Source: Sporomusa malonica
GTDB taxonomy: Bacteria; Bacillota; Negativicutes; Sporomusales; Sporomusaceae
Assembly: GCF_041428715.1 (NCBI RefSeq)
Contig: NZ_CP155572.1
DNA: 64,000 nt
Reading direction: 5' to 3' (one strand)
Position 1 is the first letter of the stretch; the number at the start of each line of letters is the position of its first letter. Under the pieces are notes generated by a model. The model was given only the letters and a program-made list of their open reading frames with translations. It had not been told where the DNA came from and made no database searches. The position numbers and the translations under genes are program-made. Shown here piece by piece: positions 17,393 through 25,546 of the stretch.

Positions 17393-18253
17393 ATGCCACA
17401 TACAAGAAATCCTGTATTGGCTAATGTGAAGAAATATATAATTTTATTCGTAGGATCTATCCTTGCAGCGGTAGGGCTTGAAATTTTTCTTGTACCTAAC
17501 CAGATTATAGATGGTGGTATTGTTGGAATTGCTATTATGTCAAGCCATCTTACAGGTATTGATATAAGTTTTTTCTTGGTATTACTGAACCTACCGTTTC
17601 TCTATGTCGGCTATAACCATATCGGCAAAACGTTTGCCCTGTCAACATTGTTTTCCATTATCTCACTAGCGTGCTGGTTATATGTATTTCATCCTGTGCC
17701 AGAGTTGACGAATGACCTATTTTTGGCAGCTATATTTGGCGGCATAATTTTAGGTATTGGTGTAGGTTTGATTATTAGAAACGGCGGTTCACTTGACGGT
17801 ACAGAGATTATGGCCATCCTCTTAGATAAGCGCACTGGCTTTTCTGTCGGTGAGATTATCATGTTTTTTAACCTGTTTATCTTAAGTGCAGCCGGGCTGG
17901 TTTTTGGCTGGGAAAAGGCCATGTATTCACTGGTAGCCTACTTTGTTGCTTTCAAAATCATTGACGTCACAATTGAAGGCTTGGACGAATCAAAAGGGGT
18001 TATGATTGTTTCAGATAACCCGGATGAAATCGCCGAAGCGCTCATGGCCCGTCTAGGGCGGGGCGTTACTGTGCTCCACGGTGCTGGCGGTTTTACCGGT
18101 GAACCCAAGAAGGTATTGTATTCGGTCATAACCCGCCTGGAAATTGCAAAGCTCAAGGCCATAATTTATGAAAAAGATGAGGGTGCGTTTGTCACTATTC
18201 ATGAAGTCCATGACGTACTGGGTGGCAGATTTAAGAAAAAGGCCATACATTAA
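17393..18253 (+). CDS. YitT-family membrane protein
   Basis: A 286-residue protein with five to six N-terminal membrane helices (DUF161/YitT domain, about 15-195) and a C-terminal cytoplasmic DUF2179 domain (about 205-280). The latter contains GRGVTVLHGAGGFTG and VLYSVITRLEI, the family's usual end. The start at 17393 follows AAGGAGGAG; an upstream in-frame start would add 11 residues without a ribosome site. Function of the family is unknown, although it is very common in Firmicutes. Confidence 0.9.
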   Translation: MPHTRNPVLANVKKYIILFVGSILAAVGLEIFLVPNQIIDGGIVGIAIMSSHLTGIDISFFLVLLNLPFLYVGYNHIGKTFALSTLFSIISLACWLYVFHPVPELTNDLFLAAIFGGIILGIGVGLIIRNGGSLDGTEIMAILLDKRTGFSVGEIIMFFNLFILSAAGLVFGWEKAMYSLVAYFVAFKIIDVTIEGLDESKGVMIVSDNPDEIAEALMARLGRGVTVLHGAGGFTGEPKKVLYSVITRLEIAKLKAIIYEKDEGAFVTIHEVHDVLGGRFKKKAIH

Positions 18254-18264
18254 TACTGATATAA

Positions 18265-18343
18265 AAGAGATTGCTACGCTATTGCTCGCAAATGATGGAA
18301 AGTAAACCAACTGTCATTGCAAACAATAGTGAAGCAATCTCTT
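18265..18343. repeat. REP-type palindrome (GTCATTGC...GAAGCAATCT class), possible terminator
   Basis: The 5' arm AAGAGATTGCTACGCTATTG matches the reverse complement of the 3' arm at 18 of 20 positions, and the match continues inward through GCAAATGA/TCATTGC. The motif resembles the palindromic repeats ending in GAAGCAATCTC that are dispersed in many bacterial genomes. It directly follows the YitT gene and may terminate its transcript. Confidence 0.65.
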
Positions 18344-18344
18344 G

Positions 18345-18476
18345 TTTATCCGATGACTAACCCGCTCTAAGACTCCCTCTTCTACAAGTGGGAGTTAAGA
18401 GCGGCTAAGTCCCTGGATAAGGGCGACTAACCTTCAGGTGGGGTTAAAACCCCATCTGAAGCTAAGTCTACTTTAT
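18345..18476 (+). repeat. Structured repeat R1, copy 1 (IS200/IS605-like remnant?)
   Basis: A roughly 130-base element whose reverse complement recurs at 39107-39243. It contains three hairpins in order: GCTCT...GGGAG...AGAGC, AGTCCCTGGATAAGGGCGACT, and CTTCAGGTGGGGTT/AACCCCATCTGAAG. The ends shared by both copies run from TTTATCCGATGACTAACCC to AAGTCTACTTTAT. Strongly structured, gene-free and repeated, it looks like a non-autonomous element or the end/guide-RNA region of an IS200/IS605-type transposon; the class is inferred. Confidence 0.7.
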
Positions 18477-18535
18477 TTTCCTGATGAGTTATACCAGCCG
18501 GCTTTAGCGGGTAGGTGTAAAATAAGTATTTATTA

Positions 18536-18565
18536 CCTATAATAGTTGAATAAGACTATTATAGG
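18536..18565 (+). promoter_or_regulatory. Palindrome spanning -10 and ribosome site of the GNAT gene
   Basis: CCTATAATAGT and ACTATTATAGG form an 11-bp inverted repeat. It embeds a TATAAT at 18538 and its right end abuts the AGGAGA ribosome site of the gene at 18574. It could be an operator or an mRNA hairpin limiting translation. Confidence 0.45.
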
Positions 18566-18573
18566 AGAAAGTC

Positions 18574-19629
18574 ATGAACATGTTCGAGCATTTGACAATT
18601 GAAAAGGTACAGCGCCCTGATTTGAACCAATTGGAAAAGTTGTTTGCCAGCGCTTTCGGTGATGAGGTTGATATGGAGCAAATTAAACGCCGCATCCATC
18701 GTGCCAGGCAGTTTTATTATTTTTTACACCCTTTAAGCAGGTTTTCAGTATGGGTTAAAAACCACTTTAATATTTATGTCATTAAAATAAAGGGGCAGGT
18801 AGTTGGATTTATTCAAGTATCATACCTTAACCCTACCCAGCTGCATGTTGACTATATAGCTTTTAGCAAACAATACCGCGGTCAGGGACTAGGTACCTGG
18901 GTTTTAACCAAGCTGCTCGATGAAGCCGTTGATACCAATGATTATGATGTTGTGCTCGAAGTCCGGGTCGATAATCCGGCCTATAAATTTTACCGGCGGC
19001 TGGGGTTTAGGCAAATAACCGAAATATTGCACTATGAAAGGTCTTTGGCGTCAGGTTATTCTTTGACTGCGATGCCGGGTGAAGAACTGACTGGATTCCG
19101 GGAACTTAAGGGACAGGACCGGTCTAAGCTTTACCAATTATATCTTGAATCAGTGCCATTGCTGTTGCGGCGGGTAGTTAAGCGAGCCTATGCAGAGTTT
19201 AGCCCTAGTATGATGGTCAGAAACTTGGAGTGGCTGAAAAACTATCTCATGCGGAAGCGGAAAAAGGACTACGTGATAGAGCAGGAAGGAAAATTAGTAG
19301 CGTTGCTGACAATTAACAGCTATCTAAAGGTAGAAAGTCATGTGTTTAACCTTATCCTCCATCCGTCACATGAAGCTTTGCGCCAAGCCATCATTAGCAA
19401 AGCTGTCAGCATGATAACCGCGAATTACAAACACGGCATTATCAGCACAACGATCTATAGTGATGACTATTCCAAACAAGCAGCGTTGGAACAGCTTGGG
19501 TTCAAAAAAGACTTAGTCTATTACCTGATGTTCCGGCCTTCAGCTATCAAATTAAAAGGAAAAAGCGAAGCGATATCTGTATATCGGCCCGTACCTGGTG
19601 TCGCCAAACCGCTAAAAAAGCAAAATTAG
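18574..19629 (+). CDS. GNAT-family N-acetyltransferase, two-domain
   Basis: A 351-residue protein. The N-terminal GNAT domain (about 5-165) has the acetyl-CoA motif A as YRGQGLGTWVL near 107-117 and the usual motif B NPAYKFYRRLGF. The C-terminal half (about 175-335) looks like a second, degenerate GNAT fold (AISKAVSMITANY... AALEQLGFKKD) without the pyrophosphate loop. The substrate is unknown. The start ATG follows AGGAGA, and the Fpg-like glycosylase gene begins 14 bases downstream, suggesting one transcript. Confidence 0.85.
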   Translation: MNMFEHLTIEKVQRPDLNQLEKLFASAFGDEVDMEQIKRRIHRARQFYYFLHPLSRFSVWVKNHFNIYVIKIKGQVVGFIQVSYLNPTQLHVDYIAFSKQYRGQGLGTWVLTKLLDEAVDTNDYDVVLEVRVDNPAYKFYRRLGFRQITEILHYERSLASGYSLTAMPGEELTGFRELKGQDRSKLYQLYLESVPLLLRRVVKRAYAEFSPSMMVRNLEWLKNYLMRKRKKDYVIEQEGKLVALLTINSYLKVESHVFNLILHPSHEALRQAIISKAVSMITANYKHGIISTTIYSDDYSKQAALEQLGFKKDLVYYLMFRPSAIKLKGKSEAISVYRPVPGVAKPLKKQN

Positions 19630-19643
19630 GAAGGGGTCACTCT

Positions 19644-20462
19644 ATGCCCGAAATTCCTGAAATTGAAACTGTCAGGATGCACATTGAACATAAAACTAAA
19701 GGTAAAATTATTGAGAAGGTGACTGTCGGCCGGGCAAAAGCGCTTAATGTGCCTGTTGATGAATTTGCAGGCATTGTGACCGGGCAACAGCTAGTTGATG
19801 TCAGAAGACGTGCCAAGCAAATCATCATAAGTCTGTCAAATTCGCACTCACTTGTTGTACATTTTATGCTTGAGGGGTTTGTGCGCCTGTTTTATTCTGG
19901 CGAAGAAGTAACTGGGAATCCGACAATTATATTTACCCTGAATTCAGGTGATCAATTAGCTTTCTTTAAACTTAATTTGGGGTATCTTCATCTTGTCCCC
20001 ACTGTTAATCTTGAAGCTATGCCTGAATTGGCCAAGCTAGGCCCTGAACCACTTGCAGCGGATTTCACACTCGGAAAATTTTTGGGACTGTTAGCAAAGC
20101 GCAAAGGAATGATTAAGCCGCTCTTGATGGATCAGGAGTTTATTGCTGGACTTGGCAATGTTTATTCTAATGAAACGTTATTCTGCAGCCGGATTATGCC
20201 TGACCGAAAAACATCGCATCTTAATGAGGTTGAGCGAAGTAAGCTATATCATTGTATTAGGGATATTTTAAGTCAAGCAACAAAACTGGGTGGCGTGTAC
20301 GAAGAAAAGTTTGCTTCAGATGATAAGCTTACAGGCGGTTTTGAATCGTATTTGCAGGTAGCTTATCGGACAGGACAGCCGTGTTACGGCTGCAGCCACC
20401 CGATTGAGACCAAACGCGTAGGCGGCAGGAATGCATTTTATTGTCCTGTATGTCAGCAATAA
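19644..20462 (+). CDS. mutM: Fpg/Nei-family DNA glycosylase
   Basis: A 272-residue base-excision repair enzyme. The N-terminus MPEIPEIE supplies the catalytic Pro after Met removal and the adjacent Glu. RRRAKQII holds the conserved Lys near residue 56. The helix-two-turn-helix is seen at GLGNVYSNE, and the C-terminal zinc finger at CYGCSHPIE...CPVC. The void-filling loop region is divergent (HFMLEGFVRLF instead of the usual HLGMTG), so it may be a paralogue with altered damage specificity rather than the housekeeping enzyme. Preceded by the GNAT gene and followed by a hairpin. Confidence 0.82.
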   Translation: MPEIPEIETVRMHIEHKTKGKIIEKVTVGRAKALNVPVDEFAGIVTGQQLVDVRRRAKQIIISLSNSHSLVVHFMLEGFVRLFYSGEEVTGNPTIIFTLNSGDQLAFFKLNLGYLHLVPTVNLEAMPELAKLGPEPLAADFTLGKFLGLLAKRKGMIKPLLMDQEFIAGLGNVYSNETLFCSRIMPDRKTSHLNEVERSKLYHCIRDILSQATKLGGVYEEKFASDDKLTGGFESYLQVAYRTGQPCYGCSHPIETKRVGGRNAFYCPVCQQ

Positions 20463-20465
20463 AAA

Positions 20466-20500
20466 CAGGGTCAGGCAGCACGCCTGACCCTGAGCTATTT
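20466..20500 (+). terminator. Terminator-like hairpin
   Basis: CAGGGTCAGGC/GCCTGACCCTG perfect 11-bp stem right after the Fpg-like gene; the following T tract is short (GAGCTATTT). Confidence 0.7.
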
Positions 20501-20555
20501 ACCTTTGGGCGATTATTTGATATATTATACCAATAAATGGTGGGAGAGTGACAAG

Positions 20556-21023
20556 ATGTTTAAAGCAATGAGGCGGATTGATAGACAAGTTAGCACTGAT
20601 GCGACAATCGAAATCTTGGAGAAATGTGAGTACGGTGTTTTATCAGTGGTGAATCAGGAGAGCTATCCCTACGGTGTGCCACTTAGTTATGTGTATAAAG
20701 ACGGTAGTATTTATTTTCACTGCGCCGAGGAGGGGTACAAATTAGATAGTATTGCTGCTAACAGTAATGTGTCCTTTTGTGTAGTCGGCAGGAAACAGTC
20801 AGTACCGGAAAAATTTACGACATGTTATGAAAGCGTAATTGTCTTTGGGCAAGCCAGCCAAGTTGAGGGGCAGGAAAAAAGGGAAGCGCTGCTGGCCTTA
20901 GTCGCCAAATATGCGCCTGATCATATGGAGAGCGGAAAAAAATATGTTCAAAACAGCGGGGATAAAACAACCGTAATCAAAATTGCTATCAGGCATATGA
21001 CCGGAAAAGTGCGGCCACAGTAG
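20556..21023 (+). CDS. Pyridoxamine 5'-phosphate oxidase-like (NimA-type) flavin-binding protein
   Basis: A 155-residue split-barrel protein. It starts MRRIDRQ after four residues and contains LEKCEYGVLSVV, YPYGVPLSYVY and IYFHCAEEGYKLD, typical of the FMN-binding NimA/5-nitroimidazole-reductase-like family. ATG at 20556 follows GGGAGAG; a longer frame to 20505 overlaps the preceding terminator region. Probably a flavin-dependent reductase of unknown substrate. The aldolase gene follows by 11 bases. Confidence 0.85.
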   Translation: MFKAMRRIDRQVSTDATIEILEKCEYGVLSVVNQESYPYGVPLSYVYKDGSIYFHCAEEGYKLDSIAANSNVSFCVVGRKQSVPEKFTTCYESVIVFGQASQVEGQEKREALLALVAKYAPDHMESGKKYVQNSGDKTTVIKIAIRHMTGKVRPQ

Positions 21024-21034
21024 GGAGGCAGAAG

Positions 21035-21754
21035 ATGATAGAATATGAGTATAAACAGCAAATATGCCACATCGGCAAGCGCATGTATGATAGTGGTTTT
21101 GTTGCGGCTAATGACGGCAACATCACGGTTAAGTTGAGTGAGGGTGAGATTATTACCACTCCGACTGGAGTAAGCAAAGGATTTATGACACCAGAGATGC
21201 TGATCAAGGTTGATATGGAAGGCAACGTGCTTGAGGGAGGCGGTAACTGGCGGCCGTCATCAGAACTCAAAATGCACCTTAGAGTATATAAAGACCGTCC
21301 CGACGTCAGGGCGGTCGTCCATGCCCATCCGCCTCATGCAACTACCTTTGCTATTGCTCGTATTCCACTGAATAAGCCGCTTATTGCTGAAGCAATTGTT
21401 ACACTTGGTTGTGTGCCGGTAGCCGAGTATGGCACACCCTCTACGAATGAGGTTCCGGATGCAGTGGCAGTTTATGTGGAGCACTTTGATGCAGTTCTGT
21501 TGGCAAATCATGGTGCATTAGCCTGGGGTGATGATTTGATTACTGCGTATCATAAACTTGAATCAGTTGAGTTTTACGCAAAACTAACGTTACTATCTGC
21601 ACAATTAGGGAGTGCGCATGAATTATCAATAGATCAAATTGAAAAGCTATACGAAATTCGAAAAAAACAAGGATTACCTGGCCGTCATCCCGGAGATCTA
21701 TGCGGGGTAGACTGCGCTTTACAGTGTAGTCGAAATAATAAAAAATCCTGGTAA
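21035..21754 (+). CDS. Class II aldolase/adducin family protein (fuculose-phosphate aldolase-like)
   Basis: A 239-residue zinc aldolase. Features are the phosphate-binding AANDGNITVKL and TPTGVSKG, the catalytic Glu/metal region SSELKMHLRVY, the zinc-binding His pair of VHAHPPHAT, and the third His of LLANHGALAWG. It cleaves a sugar-1-phosphate into dihydroxyacetone phosphate and an aldehyde by family precedent; the substrate is not evident. It has an extended C-terminus with two Cys (GVDCALQCS). Probably co-transcribed with the flavin protein upstream. Confidence 0.88.
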   Translation: MIEYEYKQQICHIGKRMYDSGFVAANDGNITVKLSEGEIITTPTGVSKGFMTPEMLIKVDMEGNVLEGGGNWRPSSELKMHLRVYKDRPDVRAVVHAHPPHATTFAIARIPLNKPLIAEAIVTLGCVPVAEYGTPSTNEVPDAVAVYVEHFDAVLLANHGALAWGDDLITAYHKLESVEFYAKLTLLSAQLGSAHELSIDQIEKLYEIRKKQGLPGRHPGDLCGVDCALQCSRNNKKSW

Positions 21755-21771
21755 TGTTGTAATATTTGCTC

Positions 21772-21800
21772 TTGACAAGAGTATGGTTTTTAGGGATAAT
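21772..21800 (+). promoter_or_regulatory. Sigma-A promoter of the ilvNB T-box transcript
   Basis: TTGACA at 21772-21777, a 17-base spacer and GATAAT at 21795-21800. Confidence 0.85.
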
Positions 21801-21807
21801 GTATACA

Positions 21808-22150
21808 AAGTATAGCTTAGATGTGCCGGTGTATTTTTGGTAAGATCATAATTTTATATTGTACTCAAAACAGTGATGACTGGGAGCGGAATATTCACGT
21901 AACCCGTTACAGAGAGCCGGTGGTTGGTGCGAACCGGTGCGGTGTGCCTATTCTAAATCACCCACGAACTCCCTGCCCAAAGTCGTTCGCGAAAGCTATT
22001 TTTCGGAACACCGTAAGCTGGGGCGTAGGCTCTACGTTAACAGAGCAGCTGGTGATAGCCGGCGGATGAGTGCAAAAGCAGGGTGGTACCGCGGAATTTT
22101 CCGCCCCTGTTGTGTAGGTTTACCTATGCAACAGGGGCGGTTTTATTATT
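21808..22150 (+). ncRNA. T-box riboswitch leader upstream of ilvN-ilvB
   Basis: A tRNA-sensing leader of about 340 bases. It has the AGAGAG bulge at about 21911, the GGTGCGAACC distal loop region of stem I, and the invariant T-box AGGGTGGTACCGCG at 22080-22093. A terminator hairpin follows at 22101-22140. Uncharged cognate tRNA would pair with TGGT in the bulge and favour readthrough. The specifier codon could not be fixed by eye. Two candidates, CTC at 21969 after GAA and CTA at 21953, are both Leu codons, which would suit an acetolactate synthase operon. Confidence 0.93.
22101..22150 (+). terminator. T-box regulated terminator
   Basis: CCGCCCCTGTTG/CAACAGGGGCGG with an inner GTAGG/CCTA stem, followed by TTTTATTATTTT. 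It competes with the antiterminator containing the T-box sequence. Confidence 0.92.
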
Positions 22151-22169
22151 TTCGAAAGGGGCGCTAAGA

Positions 22170-22412
22170 ATGAAACAAGGGATTTCAATTACACTTCGCA
22201 CCCAGGGGGATTCGCTTGTGAGGCTGACAGGGCTGCTGTATCGAAAGGGGTATATTGTTGAGAGTCTGTCGGTTGGGCCTGACTCTTGTCAAGGGCATGT
22301 TCAGGTTAATGCGGTTGTAACCAACAGTCAGGCGGCACACCGGCAATTGTATAGTCATGTTTCTAAACTTGTGGGTGTGGTAAAGGTCGAGGACTGTTAC
22401 TTGGGAGGCTAG
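22170..22412 (+). CDS. ilvN: Acetolactate synthase small (regulatory) subunit, short form
   Basis: An 80-residue single ACT domain protein (ISITLRTQGDSLVRLTGLLYRKGYIVESLSV). It binds branched-chain amino acids and tunes acetolactate synthase. It lacks the C-terminal domain of the about 160-residue forms and is close in size to the short enterobacterial IlvM/IlvN proteins. The start at 22170, after GAAAGGGGCG, is past the T-box terminator. It precedes the large subunit gene by 6 bases, the reverse of the usual ilvB-ilvN order. Confidence 0.85.
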   Translation: MKQGISITLRTQGDSLVRLTGLLYRKGYIVESLSVGPDSCQGHVQVNAVVTNSQAAHRQLYSHVSKLVGVVKVEDCYLGG

Positions 22413-22418
22413 CCGCTG

Positions 22419-24086
22419 ATGAAATTGACGGGAAGTAATGTTATCATCAATTGTTTACTGGAGTTAGGGGTGGATACCGTATTTGGCTACCCTGGCGGAC
22501 AGATTATGCCATTGTATGATGCTTTGTATGATGCGCCGCTTAAGCATATTTTAACCGTTCACGAACAAGGCGCTGCCCATGCGGCTGATGGATATGCGCG
22601 CGCAACAGGCCGCGTGGGGGTATGTATTGCCACCTCAGGTCCTGGCGCGACCAATCTTGTCACTGGTCTGGCAACAGCCTTTATGGACTCATCACCGGTT
22701 GTGGCTATCACCGGGCAGGTACCAACAGCCTTATTGGGGCGGGATTCTTTTCAGGAAATTGATATTACTGGCATAACTATGGCTGTTACCAAGCACAATT
22801 TTCTTGTCAGGGATGTAACTGATTTGGCTGACACTATCAGGCAAGCGTTTGCAATCGCTTCAAGCGGGCGTCCAGGGCCTGTACTTGTGGATGTGCCTAG
22901 GGATATACTTATTAGCACTGTTGATTATTGCCTGGAAATGATAGAACCTAATTGCGTACCGCAGCCAGAAGAATATCTGCCAGGCAAAGAGACTCAAGCT
23001 GCAGCAGATGTGTTGGCTGCTGCTAAACGTCCAGTCATGGTCATCGGTGGGGGGGTTAAAGCAGGGAAGGCTGAACAGTCTGTGCTGAAATTAGCCGAGG
23101 TTAGCGGTATGCCGGTTGCTAGTACGCTCATGGGGCTTGGTGCTTTTGACGCTGAACACCACCAGTTTTTGGGGCTAACAGGCATGCATGGGCATAAAGC
23201 AGCTAACTTAGCTGTCAGCGAGGCTGATGTCATCATAGCTGTGGGTACACGGTTTAGCGACAGGGTCACAGGTGATCCTAAACGTTACGCAACAGGCAAG
23301 ACCATTATCCACCTTGACGTAGATATAGCTGAGTTCGATAAAAATATAGCAGCTGATATTAGTATTTTAGGCGACTTATCTTTGGCTCTTACCCATATTG
23401 CTAATTGTTTGCCCCATAAGGCTGAGCATGGCTTAACGGCATGGTGGGATCAAATAGAAAGGTGGCGTAGAGAGTTTCCTATCATCTATCAAGAAGATCA
23501 ACTGACTCCGCCCTGGATTATGCGCCATATGTCAGATGCAACACGCGAATTACCTGTAACCTGGGTAACTGACGTTGGCCAGCACCAGATGTGGGCAGCG
23601 CAACACTTGAAAATTAACAGGTCCCGCAGTTGGCTCACATCAGGCGGACTGGGAACTATGGGCTTTGGTGTACCGGCTGCCCTAGGTGCACAAGCTGGGT
23701 GTCCGGAGAGAAAGGTTGTAGTTATTGCCGGTGACGGTGGGTTTAAAATGACTGGAATGGAATTATATACTATTGTTAGCAACCGGCTTCCGCTTATTTG
23801 TGTTATTATTAATAATAGATCACTGGGAATGGTACGGCAATGGCAGTGTCTGTTCTTCGATGAGCGTTATTCTGCAACAAGCCTTCCAGAGTTCGATTTT
23901 GTAGGATTTGTGCGAGCCTGTGGAGCGATGGCTCTGCCTGCCGCAACGCCGCATGAATTTGAAACCGCGTTTGCCGAGGCGCTTGTTGCAAATATACCGG
24001 CAGTTATTATTGCCGATGTGGATCCTGATCTTATAGTCACGCCAATGACAGCACCAGGTCAGCCTATCAATCAGTTTCTTGAGTAA
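22419..24086 (+). CDS. ilvB: Acetolactate synthase large (catalytic) subunit
   Basis: A 555-residue thiamin diphosphate enzyme forming acetolactate or acetohydroxybutyrate in branched-chain amino acid synthesis. The N-terminal domain has GYPGGQIMPLYD and the catalytic Glu of VHEQGAAHAADGYAR. The middle FAD-binding domain contains GLTGMHGHKAAN. The C-terminal ThDP site is GDGGFKMTGMEL...NNRSLGMVRQWQ. Full length. Start ATG follows GGGAGG inside the ilvN end. Other ilv/leu genes do not follow. Confidence 0.95.
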   Translation: MKLTGSNVIINCLLELGVDTVFGYPGGQIMPLYDALYDAPLKHILTVHEQGAAHAADGYARATGRVGVCIATSGPGATNLVTGLATAFMDSSPVVAITGQVPTALLGRDSFQEIDITGITMAVTKHNFLVRDVTDLADTIRQAFAIASSGRPGPVLVDVPRDILISTVDYCLEMIEPNCVPQPEEYLPGKETQAAADVLAAAKRPVMVIGGGVKAGKAEQSVLKLAEVSGMPVASTLMGLGAFDAEHHQFLGLTGMHGHKAANLAVSEADVIIAVGTRFSDRVTGDPKRYATGKTIIHLDVDIAEFDKNIAADISILGDLSLALTHIANCLPHKAEHGLTAWWDQIERWRREFPIIYQEDQLTPPWIMRHMSDATRELPVTWVTDVGQHQMWAAQHLKINRSRSWLTSGGLGTMGFGVPAALGAQAGCPERKVVVIAGDGGFKMTGMELYTIVSNRLPLICVIINNRSLGMVRQWQCLFFDERYSATSLPEFDFVGFVRACGAMALPAATPHEFETAFAEALVANIPAVIIADVDPDLIVTPMTAPGQPINQFLE

Positions 24087-24117
24087 TATACTTTGACGTT
24101 TTGCAGGAGGTTTTGTT

Positions 24118-25392
24118 GTGTCAGATACTTGTCAGGACCTGAATAAACTACTAATTTATCGCAACTTGTTAAATGACCGTTTGGTTAAAGGATTACAATC
24201 TCTGCAATCAGCAACACCGGGAGCATGTGATGAATATACTATTGCCGCTGAGCTGATTAGATGGGCTGAAGAGAATGGTATGGCAGGCAATATTCCGGAA
24301 AACTACTTGCTTTCTTTGCTCAGATATGACGAAAATGTATTTAGTAATTCTGCCGGAAAAACCAGCACCCAGCCAGGGCGTAGCCTGGTAAAAATAGCAG
24401 AAAGTGATGTCGTGATTTTAAAAAAATGGCTAAAAAACGGGGTAGCAGCAGGGTTTTGTGATGAGGTTAAAGCCGTTGTTGTGGATTATCATCCGGCCTG
24501 TGAGAGCCAAGACAAGATCTCAAATATATGCCGAAACCTAGCCTCGCTTAGGGACTTATTTTTGGATATAACGACAAACCATACACCCGGCGAGGTTGTC
24601 ACCGCACTTACCTCTTATTATGATCGTCACGGCTGCGGTAAGTTGGCTGGTTATGATGCGTTTAAATGGGACTCAGAGCGGCGGGAACTTGTTGGCATTG
24701 AGCATTCCGATCCGGTACAGTTAAGTGATATTGTAGGCTATGAATACCAAAAAAATGAACTTGTCCGTAACACTGAGGCGTTTATTAGTGGCAAGCCTGC
24801 CAATAATGTACTGCTGGTCGGAGCTAGAGGTACAGGCAAATCCTCATCGGTGAAGGCTGTAGCCAATCGTTATTCTGATAAAGGCCTAAGAATTATCGAG
24901 ATAGCCAAAAGTGACTGTAAACAGCTGCCGGAAATTATGACAGCACTTCGGCAATGGAGTAAAAAGTTTATCTTGTTTATCGATGATTTATCTTTTGAAG
25001 AGCATGAAGCCGAATATAAAATTCTAAAGTCACTTATTGACGGCGGGGTGGAAGTACGCCCTGATAATGTCTTGATATATGCTACTTCCAACCGGCGCAA
25101 TCTAATAAAAGAGACATGGGATGACCGGGAAGGTAGTGAATTGCACCGGCAAGATACTGTTAACGAAAAAATCTCGCTTGCCGATCGTTTTGGTATAACA
25201 TTGTTTTATACTTTGCCCAATCAGGAAGAGTACTTCAAAATTGTCGAAGAAATTGCGCGGAAAAACAGCATCTGCCTGACAAATGTCGAACTTAGGTCAG
25301 CAGCGCTGCGCTGGGAGATGTCGCATTCAGGGCGTTCTGGCCGGATTGCTAAACAATTTATCGACTATCTGGCTGGAGATATTGCTAATTAG
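24118..25392 (+). CDS. DUF815-family AAA ATPase
   Basis: A 424-residue soluble ATPase. The N-terminal ~190 residues are helical and poorly conserved. The ATPase core shows a Walker A GARGTGKSS at about residues 239-247, a Walker B region FILFIDDLSFEE near 281, and an arginine-rich ATSNRRNLI sensor segment near 320, the arrangement of the DUF815 family. Function is unknown. The start is GTG after CAGGAGG, 31 bases behind ilvB with no terminator between, so it may be read through from the T-box transcript. Confidence 0.88.
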   Translation: MSDTCQDLNKLLIYRNLLNDRLVKGLQSLQSATPGACDEYTIAAELIRWAEENGMAGNIPENYLLSLLRYDENVFSNSAGKTSTQPGRSLVKIAESDVVILKKWLKNGVAAGFCDEVKAVVVDYHPACESQDKISNICRNLASLRDLFLDITTNHTPGEVVTALTSYYDRHGCGKLAGYDAFKWDSERRELVGIEHSDPVQLSDIVGYEYQKNELVRNTEAFISGKPANNVLLVGARGTGKSSSVKAVANRYSDKGLRIIEIAKSDCKQLPEIMTALRQWSKKFILFIDDLSFEEHEAEYKILKSLIDGGVEVRPDNVLIYATSNRRNLIKETWDDREGSELHRQDTVNEKISLADRFGITLFYTLPNQEEYFKIVEEIARKNSICLTNVELRSAALRWEMSHSGRSGRIAKQFIDYLAGDIAN

Positions 25393-25398
25393 ATTTGT

Positions 25399-25436
25399 AG
25401 GACTTGGCGGGATATAAGCCAGTCCTTTCTTTTTTT
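25399..25436 (+). terminator. Rho-independent terminator
   Basis: AGGACTTGGC/GCCAGTCCT stem followed by TTCTTTTTTT after the DUF815 gene. Confidence 0.85.
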
Positions 25437-25468
25437 GAATATTTTCAGAATAAAGCAGGAATTTCTAG

Positions 25469-25530
25469 GTTTATGATGAATTATCTAGGCAAGGACTTAA
25501 TAAAGTATTTAATAAAGTATTTTCATAAAC
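25469..25530. promoter_or_regulatory. Candidate operator region of the gal operon
   Basis: Contains an inverted pair GTTTATGA (25469) and TCATAAAC (25523) enclosing two tandem copies of TTAATAAAGTAT. It lies 17-78 bases before galT, where a ROK or similar repressor could bind. No matching site was seen before mglB. Confidence 0.35.
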
Positions 25531-25546
25531 TTTTGGAGGAGCAACT

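Noticed and set aside
22083..22169. Longer ilvN start
   Set aside because: It would lie inside the T-box antiterminator and terminator; the ribosome site supports 22170.
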